A stretch of 64,000 bases of DNA from Schizochytrium sp. CCTCC M209059 (taxonomy: Eukaryota; Sar; Bigyra; Thraustochytrida; Thraustochytriidae): the NCBI GenBank assembly GCA_000818945.1, contig KN805404.1, forward strand, positions 1 to 64,000. The letters are read 5' to 3'. Position 1 is the first letter of the stretch; every line of letters begins with the position of its first letter. Of this stretch, positions 1-9,024 are shown piece by piece. Both the position numbers and the translations under genes were made by a program. The notes beneath the pieces are model-generated. The model was not told where the DNA came from. It saw only the letters and a list, made by a program, of their open reading frames with translations, and ran no database searches.

Positions 1-723
1 AGGAGGAGGAGGAGGAGGAGGAGGAGGAGGAGGTGGAAAGCCCGGTTCGCGGATGCTCTTACTGTCGGGGATTGGTTGATCTGGCTGCGTACGAACAGGA
101 GGGAAAGCTGGGCCTCGCAGCAAGGGCTGGGTTGTGTACTACACGCTCGCTCTCCAGCCGAAGGACAGAAAGAAGGCCGGCCTCGCCCTTCCGACGCTTG
201 GGCTGGCTGGCTGGCTGGGCGGGCGAGCGGGCAGCACGAGGCGGCGGCGGCGGCGACCTGCGCTGCAGTGCTCAGCCCAGGCGGCACCCGGGTCGGACGC
301 AGGCAAGGAAGGAGGAGAAGGAGGGGAAGGAAAAAGATCCGTTTGAATGGCCTTGCAGCGGCCAAGGCCGACTTGAAGTGCCGCGCGAGCAGCCAAAAAG
401 TGGCCATCGAGACGAGGGAAGTCCGTCCAACCAAGTCGGCGTGCGATTAAGCTGTCATTGACTCGAGCTGCAAGAACAAGCGTGTTTGTATTGATAAGCT
501 TTGGTCCCCCTTTTGCTTTGGGGGGTTGCGGCGCCCGGTGCGGCGTCGTGAGTAGAGCAAACGCAGAGAGACGCCCACGGCAGTCGTCCGTCTGGCGAGC
601 GGCGGGGCGCCCTTTGGTCGCGGGGAAAGGGAAACAGAGCAAAGCGTAGACGAGGATGAAGCAGAGAGAGAGCCAAGTCTGAAGATCTCGTCTCATACGC
701 CAAAGGCGCACGAGCAAGAGCAG
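1..723. other. 5' flank of the K+ channel gene, no gene seen
   Basis: The first 33 bases are a (GGA)n microsatellite cut by the window edge. The rest is GC-rich with short overlapping open frames on both strands that have compositional, not protein-like, sequences. It presumably holds the promoter and 5' leader of the gene starting at 724. I see no RNA gene or transposon. Confidence 0.5.
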
Positions 724-2673
724 ATGGCGGCCAAAGCGGCCCCTCACGGAGAGCTCGACAGGCTCGACTTTGAGAAAATCACCTTGTCGCAGGCAGCGAC
801 ACTCGTACGGAGCACGTACCACACAGACAAGCGCAGAGAGGTCTTACAAAAGATCCCTGCGCGTCTCATCAACCATCGCAGCGTGCACCTCTTCATGTCG
901 CCCGAAACCAAAATGCAGCTGCGCGAGATCTTCGATCATATTGATGCAGACAAAAGCAATTCTGTCGACTTTGAGGAGATCCGTGATGGTCTTCTCGCCA
1001 TGCAGGCTGGCATCTCAGACGATGAGGTTCGTGAGCTCGTGTCGAGCGCTAATGGCAGCGGCAGCATCAACTTTCAAGGCTTCGCCGCGCTCATGTTCCA
1101 TGTCGAAGCCAGGCTTGCCAGGTCTGCCGACGCGCGCCAAGAAGCCCAGAAAGCGAAACGCGCGCAACATTACGCGCACGCTCGACGGCAAACTTCGAGT
1201 CCCTGCCTTCGCGTGCTCGCCAAGCTCGCACGCTTCGCTTCCAAGCTCCGTGCAGGCGTGTGGGCCCTTGTGGACGACCCGGCCTCTTCAACAGCAGCGC
1301 GCATTTTCTCCAGCGTCATTCTCTCTCTCATTGTCACCTCTTGCATTTTCTTCATGCTCGACGGTGTCCCTGCACTCTCCATTGTTCCTCACCTGCCAGA
1401 TGCAATCAGTCGCTTCGAGGAGGTGTCGTCGATCATCTTCTCCTTCGAATTCCTTCTTCGGGTCAGCTCTTGCCCTTCTCTATATTCCTTTGCGCGTAGC
1501 CCCGTGAACTGGATCGACCTTGTGGCCGTCATCCCATTTTGGCTCGAGCAATACTTGATGGCGTATCAGCAAGACACAGGCATTAGCGGCGGATCTTTTC
1601 GAGCTGTACGCCTTGTTCGCATCTTTCGCGTGCTCAAGGTAGGCAGATACTTTCGTTGGATGCACGTCTTTGTTGCTACCCTTCAACACAGCATTTTCCC
1701 CTTGGGCATGGTTCTTCTCATCGTGATTATTGGGCTTATTATCTTCGCGTCCCTCGTCTATTACGCAGAGAGAGGCACGTGGGATCCTCTTGCAAGATCT
1801 TTCGTCGTCACGCTCGCTGACGGGTCGTCTGCAAACGCTTCCTTTGACAGTATACCTGGAACCTTTTGGTTCATTATGAGCACGCTCACCACCGTTGGTT
1901 ATGGCGATATGCGTCCGCGCACGATCATTGGCAAATGCTTTGGAATCGCGACCGCCATCTTTGGCATTCTAATTTTGGCCATACCAATCTCGATCATTAG
2001 CACCAACTTCCGCGTTGAGTACGAACGTATGAAAACGCGTCAAGAGATTGAGCAAGAGCAAATCATGCGCGGGACACTTTCCCCCGAGCAAATCTATCAG
2101 CAAATCCACGGTAACAAGCACCTGAAAAAGATCATTACCGGCACAAGTGACTTTTCCATGGCCGCTGCCGCCTCAGACAACCAGCATGAACACCAAGGCT
2201 TTGCTGCTTCAGTCTACAAGAGCTGTAGGGCAAACCAGAAACGAGTCCTTCGCGAACTTCGGCACAAGGAGCGCGATAATCGTCAGGATCTTCTCGACAA
2301 TCTTCACGCGGTGCAATCACAGTATCTCAACGCTCGACCAGATGGAGCGGACCATCATCTTGCAGTCACGAATCCACTAGAGTCCGAGTTGCTGCGTGAT
2401 CGTGCGCCAGGGACACTTTCTGGCGTCAAGCCTGGTGGCTGTCACGACCCGCAAGACGGCGCCACGGAAGCGTCACCGCCACACAATGTACCTTCAGGTC
2501 CAGGTTCAGGTCCAGGTCTCTCCCTTGAAGCCAGCAAGCTGCAGAGTCCGCCACAAGAAAATCGTTCAAGTCCCACCACCGATGGTGCTCTCTCTGGTGC
2601 CGCATCCGCATCCTCTGATATTGTCGACGATGCGGAAGTCAATGAGCTTCTCCGCCATCTCGATCTTTTGTAA
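724..2673 (+). CDS. EF-hand voltage-gated potassium channel
   Basis: This is a 649-residue six-transmembrane K+ channel subunit of the plasma membrane that should open on depolarisation as a tetramer. A canonical EF-hand calcium loop lies at residues 74-85 (D, D, S, S, D, E at positions 1, 3, 5, 7, 9, 12), followed by a degenerate second one near 109-120. S1 is about 193-212, S2 232-248, S3 262-277. S4 at 293-311 has Arg/Lys every third residue (RAVRLVRIFRVLKVGR). S5 is about 325-347, the selectivity filter TTVGYGD is at 389-395 and S6 about 403-425. In S6 the usual Pro-x-Pro bend appears as P-I-S. The C-terminal ~220 residues look disordered and Ser/Pro-rich. The ATG at 724 is the first in frame and no intron is needed. 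Calcium modulation is an inference from the EF-hand. The exact Kv subclass is not resolved. Confidence 0.93.
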   Translation: MAAKAAPHGELDRLDFEKITLSQAATLVRSTYHTDKRREVLQKIPARLINHRSVHLFMSPETKMQLREIFDHIDADKSNSVDFEEIRDGLLAMQAGISDDEVRELVSSANGSGSINFQGFAALMFHVEARLARSADARQEAQKAKRAQHYAHARRQTSSPCLRVLAKLARFASKLRAGVWALVDDPASSTAARIFSSVILSLIVTSCIFFMLDGVPALSIVPHLPDAISRFEEVSSIIFSFEFLLRVSSCPSLYSFARSPVNWIDLVAVIPFWLEQYLMAYQQDTGISGGSFRAVRLVRIFRVLKVGRYFRWMHVFVATLQHSIFPLGMVLLIVIIGLIIFASLVYYAERGTWDPLARSFVVTLADGSSANASFDSIPGTFWFIMSTLTTVGYGDMRPRTIIGKCFGIATAIFGILILAIPISIISTNFRVEYERMKTRQEIEQEQIMRGTLSPEQIYQQIHGNKHLKKIITGTSDFSMAAAASDNQHEHQGFAASVYKSCRANQKRVLRELRHKERDNRQDLLDNLHAVQSQYLNARPDGADHHLAVTNPLESELLRDRAPGTLSGVKPGGCHDPQDGATEASPPHNVPSGPGSGPGLSLEASKLQSPPQENRSSPTTDGALSGAASASSDIVDDAEVNELLRHLDLL

Positions 2674-3484
2674 ACCGTACTACACCTACCGACGAACTAC
2701 AAAATGTACTACTACTATACATCAGTCTAAGTATACAACCAAATCACCAGCCTATGCTTATTTCTTCACGGCGCTTGCTTGTGCTCGTCGTTCGCATCGA
2801 CCGACGCAGCCTCGGGCGCATCGCCGCCCGCCCGGGGTTGGGCACAGACAAGAACAAAGAGGCAAGCCTCTTTTCTTCGAACCAGACTCTCCCCTCTTTT
2901 ACATAATCGTCTAAAGCTTTTGACACTGAGTCCGGTAAGATGTAGAGAGGTCTTTCGTTTCTGTCTGTCTGACCGTCTCACTGTCTATCTCCAAGTTGGG
3001 AGATGGGACTCCCGGAGGCGGACGATGGTGATGCGATGGATCATGCGCAGGTCGTGCAATGCAAAGCTAGGGACCCACGAGCCACGAGCTTCCCAGACAG
3101 CGAAGATATTCACGCCCATGTCCATCTGGCCGCCAGTCATGAGATAAAATCACAAAGTAGCAAAAAGCGGATGGAGGGGGAAAGAGGGAGGGCATGAGCG
3201 GGAGGGTGTGAACGAACGAGGGAGGGACCATTGATCAGAAAAGACGCGTCCAGAGCGAAACTTACGACAAGCCTTCGTTGGCAGAAAGGCGTCAAAATTG
3301 CGCACGATCAGGTAGCAGTCGCAAAGTAACAGAGCAATCAATTCCTGCAAGCAGACCCCTTCTGCTGCTGTTGCCGGGACGCAGCGCCATCGCTGCCGCC
3401 GCTCCCGCTGCAGCTGCACTTGCCTCGCTCGCTTGCAGCTGCCGCTACAGCGACAGCCTTTCACTCACTCGCTCGCTCACTTAC

Positions 3485-3545
<61 letters not shown>

Positions 3546-3655
3546 GCAGTTTGGCCGCAAGTGAATATCCTTCGCGCGCGTAGTAAAGGCTATATCTGAC
3601 TAGCTACAACGTAACTCGTCAGGTGCCCAAGCTCACAAGGCCAGTCTCTCGGATC
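2674..3655. other. Intergenic between K+ channel and myosin genes
   Basis: This spacer should contain the 3' end of the channel transcript and the promoter and leader of the myosin gene. It holds a (TTGC)n run at about 3484-3546 and otherwise no protein-like frame or RNA gene that I can recognise. Confidence 0.5.
3484..3546. repeat. (TTGC)n microsatellite
   Basis: About fifteen tandem TTGC units lie roughly 110 bases before the myosin start codon. The same tetranucleotide, or its complement GCAA, recurs in the leaders of other genes in the window. Confidence 0.95.
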
Positions 3656-6600
3656 ATGGCCGACATGGAGTCTCCCCAGCGGACTTGGGGTCCAGACGAG
3701 AAGGAATGCTGGAAACTCTTCGACGTCAAAGTCATGGATAGTGAAAAGTCGGTTGTCCACGTCTGTGACAAGCGTGAGGGTAAAATGCAGACGTTCAATC
3801 TATCCGAGGTTCACAGCTTTGACCCAAGCCACCTTGTTGACCTCGACAACATCTCCGATATGAACAACGTCCACGAAGGCCCGCTTCTCGATCTCTTACG
3901 GCGGCGTTACGCTAAGAATGTCATCTACACCTTTACCGGCGATATTCTCATCAGCATGAATCCGTACAAGGGCGTTCCCGAGCTCTACAAGCTCCCCCAG
4001 AGGGATGTCGTGACCTCTGAAGACGCCAAGCCACACCTGTTTACTGTGGCAGCACGCGCGTTAGAGCATTTACGCGAAAACCCCGCAGAGGAACAGACTA
4101 TCATCATCAACGGCGAGAGCGGCGCTGGCAAGACCGAGGCCAGCAAGCACATCATCAAACTCCTCAGTCATCTCAGTAGCGACTCGGGTGAAACGTCCTC
4201 GGACGACGTCGCCCTCCGCAACGTGCAGAGTCAGATCATCGATACAAATCTGTTGCTCGAAGAGTTCGGAAATGCCAAAACTGTTCGGAATGACAATAGC
4301 TCCCGGTTTGGTAAATACATTCGTCTCGAGTATCAGAACGCAGGTTTCTCGCGCCAGAATGCCTTGCTCACGGGGGCCCATATTTCCTACTTCCTGCTCG
4401 AGACCTCTCGAATCGTGTCTCGATCAAGCAAGGAAAGAAATTACCATGTCTTCTATGCACTCTGCGAAGGAGCCTCCGACGAGGAGCGCCAACTTCTCGG
4501 TATCCAACACGCCAAGGCGTACCGCTACCTCCAGCCTGCCTCGAAGCCTACCGCCGGCAAGACGCCCGATGCAGGGGATGACAGTGATTCGTATTCGATT
4601 GCTGGACGTAACGAGCAAGAAGTGTGGTGCGAGCTGAAGAAATCCCTTCGTCGCGTCGGCCTTGACGACAACGACACGCTGGAGATCTCGAGGGGCCTTG
4701 CCACCATTCTCGAACTGGGCAACATCGAAGTCAAGGAGCGGGAGAAACACACTAATGACAGTGAAACCGTGCAAAACGTCGTAGTGGCTGAGGTCGATCG
4801 AACGCAGCCAGCGCTCGTGCACATGACAGAGCTTCTTGGACTCGAAGTTGAAGCTGTGTGCCGAGCCCTCACAGGTCGCATCGTGGTCTCAAACTCTGCC
4901 CGAGGATCGATGCAGCGTGTTGAGTTGAGTCGCTCGCAGGCGATAGAGTCCATCAATGCTTTAGCCAAGGCGATTTACTCGCGTCTCTTTGACTGGCTGC
5001 TGGTGCAGATCAATCTGCTTCTCGCGGGCGAGGCAGCTGCCGCGACCACAACTGCAGATCTTTGCAGCTGCATCGGCATTCTCGACATTTACGGCTTTGA
5101 AATTCTCGAGCACAACTCCTTTGAGCAGCTCTGCATCAATTTTGCAAATGAACGGCTGCAGCGTCAGTTCAATTCCAAAGTCTTTGACGCAGAGCAAGAG
5201 CGCTACCTCGTCGAAGGCGTTGCCTGGGCAATGGAGGACTTTGGTGTTGACAACCAGCCCTGCATTGATCTCATCGGGCAGACGCGTCTCGGCATTCTTT
5301 CCATTCTCGACGAGCAGACGCTCATGCTCTACCATGCCATGGGCATTAGCTCTGGCACGAGCATCAAGCGTTCGGCACGTCAGGTCGAGGAGCAACTCTT
5401 GCAAAAGCTCCATACAGCCCACGGCGGTAAGCACCCGAACTACATCAAGCCGCGCATCGCGGGAACCACCTTTAAAGTTCGCCATTTTGCCGGCGTGGTC
5501 GAGTATGACGTTATCGAGTTCCCTCGCAAGAATACTGATACCTTGCACTCGGATCTCATCATGCTCATGAGTGGCTCCACGCGCCCTTTCGTTCGCGGTC
5601 TCTTCCAGCGCGATGTCGACGAGTTTTCTCGCGAGCAAGAGCAGCGTTCCGCGATCGCAAAGAAACGCATCTTTCAGACTAATTCGACGCGCCAGGTCAG
5701 CGAGCTTGATCGCAAGCTTAATCGCAGGCGCATGGTTGATGGAGATGCCGAAAACCACGCACCCAATCAATCTTCCTCGAGGCTTTTGACTGACTGCGCC
5801 GAAACAGAAGAAGAAGAAGAAGAAGAAGACCAAAGCGCAACCGATGAGGGGAGTTTGGGGGAGTCGTCGCCAACGCCGCCCGGCGACAACGCCAGTGGTG
5901 ACCTCGAGCAAGAGGGAAAGAACGAGGACAATGACAATGATGACGATGACGACGACGACGATGATGACAGCGGGTCAGTGAGGGCCCCGCAGCACAGCTC
6001 CGCGAGGTATCACCATCGCACGGGCTCCATCGTGGAGAATATCTTCTCTGCAGAAGGCTTACGCGCAAATTTCGCATCTGAGAGTGGGCAGGGAAGCGCT
6101 GCTCAGCTCACCAAGGCCTCTCGCGTCTTTGCCGCACGTAATACGGTGGGTTTTCGGTTCAAGCAGCAACTGCGTGGTCTCATGACCATTCTCGATGCCG
6201 CACGACCGCATTACATTCGCTGCATCAAGCCCAACGCGCGGAAAATGCCGGACCTCTTTGAGTCTGATCTCGTTCTCGAACAGCTGCGATACATTGGTGT
6301 GCTGGAGACAGTGCGGATCCGCAAGACGGGCTATCCTGTGCGCTTTCGCTTCCCAGAGTTCTGCGCACGCTATGACCTGCTTCTGCGAGACAACGGGCTT
6401 CGAGACCTCAGCAACGACGAGATGGGCGTCAACGAAAGTGGTGGGATCACCGACGGGATGCGTGAGGTCGTCCGCCGTACACTTGACACAAACCTCGAGC
6501 CGGGTCAGTGGCAGGTTGGCAACACAAGTGTTTTTCTTCGTGATCATCAGAACGACGCTCTCGATGCAGCACTGCGACGGGTCCAAGGAGAACGCGCCAC

Positions 6601-8881
6601 ACGCATCCAGGCGCTCATGCGACAAGCGATGCAGCGCCGGCGTTTTGAAAGCCATTTGCGCAAAAAGGACGCTGCTACGCAGTTGCAAGCCTTTGCGCGA
6701 ATGTGCAAGGCTTCCAAGGCATTCAAGACCAGAATTGCCGAAAAGCGCCGTGTAGAAGCCATCTGGCAGCGTCTTGCCGAGCAGCTGTACAAGAAGCACC
6801 AAGAAAAACGCGCCAGCGCCATTCAGCAGTGGACCCGGGTCTGTCTGGATCGCAAGCGCAATGCCGCAGCCGCCAAGATGCAGAGTATTGCAAGAGTATT
6901 TCTCGCCAAGCGTCTTGCCAAGCGTGAGCGAATTCGCCAGGGCACGGAGCGCGCCCAAGAGGAAGCCGCCGTGAAACTGCAAGCTCTGGTGCGAGGTGTG
7001 CTTTCGAGGGCCAAGGTCTGTGGGCTTAAACGCTGGCGAAAGGCTGCTGAGCGTCTTCAGGTTGCTTTACGAGCCTTCTGGCGCAACCGACAACTTGCGC
7101 GACGCATGCAGGCCTTGCATGAGGCTGCGCTTGCGGGCAAGTTCGAAGTTCTCAAGTCTACCTGCGAGCAAGCCCTCGATGAGGACTGGGAAGTCTGTGG
7201 AGTCCGCTGGTGGAAACGGAGTTTCTGTACGCTTCTGCACTCTGCGGTCGTCTCGGGAAGCGTGGAGACCGTTCGTTTCATTCTGGAGGAAGAGGCTGGT
7301 TCTGCGGTGCACGGCATTGCTCTTTCGCATTCGGTCGACGGCGCCGGGAACTCTGCGTTGCACGAAGCCTCGCGTCTGAAAAGCGAAACCTGCTTTGACT
7401 TGTGCAACTTGCTGGTGGACCATGTCGGCGCAAACAGCATGCCGCCTGAAGAAGATGAAATGCGTCGCGCAGCGAGAGGCAACAACGCTGAAGATGACAA
7501 AGTGATGCGCGACCTATTGCTCAAGCGGAAGGTGCGCAAGACTTTCCACCGCAGAGTGGTTATGCTCGACCCTTCCAAGGGAACGCTGAGCTACTTCAAA
7601 AGCAAGCAGCAGACCACACCACGATGCGCCTTAAACCTTGGCAAGGAATGCGGAACGACTTTGCGGGTGAGCGACAGGTACCGCAATTGCTTCGAGATTC
7701 ATTCGCCAGACCTGCTTTCGAACCAGTGCAAGGCCGGTCGTGTGCTCTTCAAATGTAGTACGCAAAAGCAGCTGCAAGAGTGGCTGTCTGCAATCCGGGG
7801 CGTCGAGGGCGTTGGCTTCATGGCAGCTCTTTCCGCACTGGAGCGGATCGACCGTATCAGCTGGAGCCAGGTCCTTGCATACATCCTGCAAGAGAACGGC
7901 CAGCAGCAAACTGTCCTTCACCTTGCTGCGGCACGGAGTCTCGAACTCACACTTTGGCTCATGGCCGTCGTCTCGTATCAGGGCCCGCTCTCGCTGGTGA
8001 CCTTTCTCGAGACCCCAGATGCTGCTGGTCTCACGGCACGAGCACACGCTGCCCAGGCCGGTCGAAAAGATATCTGCGCTGCTATAGACAAACTGCAGGA
8101 CACCCTCAACCGCAGCTCCAAGCTCGCGTCAGCAGGGCGCCGATCCATCACTCCACGGACGCTGCTCAGTAGTGCCAAGTCGGGCGGAACCTATTTGTCA
8201 CTCTACATTGGCCGTCTCTCGATCCCAGGCCCCGAAGGCCTCGAGGACCCCGTGCTCATCATTTCTGTCGTGAATGACGTCTCGTCCAACAAACTTTTGG
8301 AAGAGGAAGAGGAAAAGGAGGGCAGCGGCCGCTCTTCACCACAACCAGTACAACTCAAACCGGAGCCGTCTTCTGCAAGCCTGCATGGTGCGGTGAAAGC
8401 TGCACAATCCCGAGCTGCGAGCACTAAGGCGAGCGATCTCGTTGAGGAGAGGATTGTGCTCCACCCGCTACACGTCAAGACAAGCACCTCGGAAGATGGC
8501 AATACGCTTACCAACACGAGTCTTAATTTCGGCGCAATGTGGCATATGCAAACCCCCTTGGAGCAGCTCTCTAACTCTGTCACGGTTGTCCTTCAGCTTT
8601 GCCATGGCAAAAGTCACAACAAGGTCAAGAGTATCGTGCGTCTTCCCTTTAATGCGCGAACCATCGGCGTGGGTACGCTGAGCCCTGGGCCCCAGGAAAT
8701 GGTGCCCGCGGAGGTCGACCTCACCCGGAATCCGGGTCCCTTTGCGCGCGCGGTTGCATTGCTTGGCTTGAACAAGAAGCCCGTTGCAGCCCCTCTCGAT
8801 CCGACCAAGGAGTACGAGGTCATGAATGTGAAAGTGCACTATAGCCTTCGTTCGCAGCCTTGCGTCAATTGCTTTGAATAA
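3656..8881 (+). CDS. Unconventional myosin with IQ, ankyrin-like and PH regions
   Basis: This encodes a 1741-residue actin-based motor. The head carries the P-loop GESGAGKT near residue 152, switch I NDNSSRFGKY near 211 and switch II DIYGFE near 476. The actin-binding loop is enlarged by an acidic insert of about 100 residues (poly-Glu and poly-Asp, about 5805-5970). IQ-type light-chain-binding sequences follow at about residues 978-1145. The tail has an ankyrin-like segment (about 1155-1250), a PH-like domain (about 1285-1385, seen as FHRRVVML...LSYFK...FEIHS...WLSAIRG), a second ankyrin-like segment (about 1418-1478) and a C-terminal beta-rich region that may be C2-like. The open frame extends upstream to a GTG at 3623, but the first ATG is 3656 (MADMESPQ), which I use. 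The PH region suggests membrane recruitment. I cannot assign the myosin class. Confidence 0.93.
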   Translation: MADMESPQRTWGPDEKECWKLFDVKVMDSEKSVVHVCDKREGKMQTFNLSEVHSFDPSHLVDLDNISDMNNVHEGPLLDLLRRRYAKNVIYTFTGDILISMNPYKGVPELYKLPQRDVVTSEDAKPHLFTVAARALEHLRENPAEEQTIIINGESGAGKTEASKHIIKLLSHLSSDSGETSSDDVALRNVQSQIIDTNLLLEEFGNAKTVRNDNSSRFGKYIRLEYQNAGFSRQNALLTGAHISYFLLETSRIVSRSSKERNYHVFYALCEGASDEERQLLGIQHAKAYRYLQPASKPTAGKTPDAGDDSDSYSIAGRNEQEVWCELKKSLRRVGLDDNDTLEISRGLATILELGNIEVKEREKHTNDSETVQNVVVAEVDRTQPALVHMTELLGLEVEAVCRALTGRIVVSNSARGSMQRVELSRSQAIESINALAKAIYSRLFDWLLVQINLLLAGEAAAATTTADLCSCIGILDIYGFEILEHNSFEQLCINFANERLQRQFNSKVFDAEQERYLVEGVAWAMEDFGVDNQPCIDLIGQTRLGILSILDEQTLMLYHAMGISSGTSIKRSARQVEEQLLQKLHTAHGGKHPNYIKPRIAGTTFKVRHFAGVVEYDVIEFPRKNTDTLHSDLIMLMSGSTRPFVRGLFQRDVDEFSREQEQRSAIAKKRIFQTNSTRQVSELDRKLNRRRMVDGDAENHAPNQSSSRLLTDCAETEEEEEEEDQSATDEGSLGESSPTPPGDNASGDLEQEGKNEDNDNDDDDDDDDDDSGSVRAPQHSSARYHHRTGSIVENIFSAEGLRANFASESGQGSAAQLTKASRVFAARNTVGFRFKQQLRGLMTILDAARPHYIRCIKPNARKMPDLFESDLVLEQLRYIGVLETVRIRKTGYPVRFRFPEFCARYDLLLRDNGLRDLSNDEMGVNESGGITDGMREVVRRTLDTNLEPGQWQVGNTSVFLRDHQNDALDAALRRVQGERATRIQALMRQAMQRRRFESHLRKKDAATQLQAFARMCKASKAFKTRIAEKRRVEAIWQRLAEQLYKKHQEKRASAIQQWTRVCLDRKRNAAAAKMQSIARVFLAKRLAKRERIRQGTERAQEEAAVKLQALVRGVLSRAKVCGLKRWRKAAERLQVALRAFWRNRQLARRMQALHEAALAGKFEVLKSTCEQALDEDWEVCGVRWWKRSFCTLLHSAVVSGSVETVRFILEEEAGSAVHGIALSHSVDGAGNSALHEASRLKSETCFDLCNLLVDHVGANSMPPEEDEMRRAARGNNAEDDKVMRDLLLKRKVRKTFHRRVVMLDPSKGTLSYFKSKQQTTPRCALNLGKECGTTLRVSDRYRNCFEIHSPDLLSNQCKAGRVLFKCSTQKQLQEWLSAIRGVEGVGFMAALSALERIDRISWSQVLAYILQENGQQQTVLHLAAARSLELTLWLMAVVSYQGPLSLVTFLETPDAAGLTARAHAAQAGRKDICAAIDKLQDTLNRSSKLASAGRRSITPRTLLSSAKSGGTYLSLYIGRLSIPGPEGLEDPVLIISVVNDVSSNKLLEEEEEKEGSGRSSPQPVQLKPEPSSASLHGAVKAAQSRAASTKASDLVEERIVLHPLHVKTSTSEDGNTLTNTSLNFGAMWHMQTPLEQLSNSVTVVLQLCHGKSHNKVKSIVRLPFNARTIGVGTLSPGPQEMVPAEVDLTRNPGPFARAVALLGLNKKPVAAPLDPTKEYEVMNVKVHYSLRSQPCVNCFE

Positions 8882-9024
8882 TTCAACAACGATGATAGTA
8901 TGTCTTGATCTCATCACGACTCACAGTCGACCATGCGTACGAGAAGAGGGAAATATCCTTTTTATTTGGTGGGGAAGGGAAGAGTAGATCATGGATATAC
9001 CATGTATCATTCACGCTTCTTTCG

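Noticed and set aside
3476..3490. ACTTACCTG, matching the 5' end of U1 snRNA
   Set aside because: No downstream U1 stem-loops or Sm site follow; it leads straight into a (TTGC)n microsatellite.
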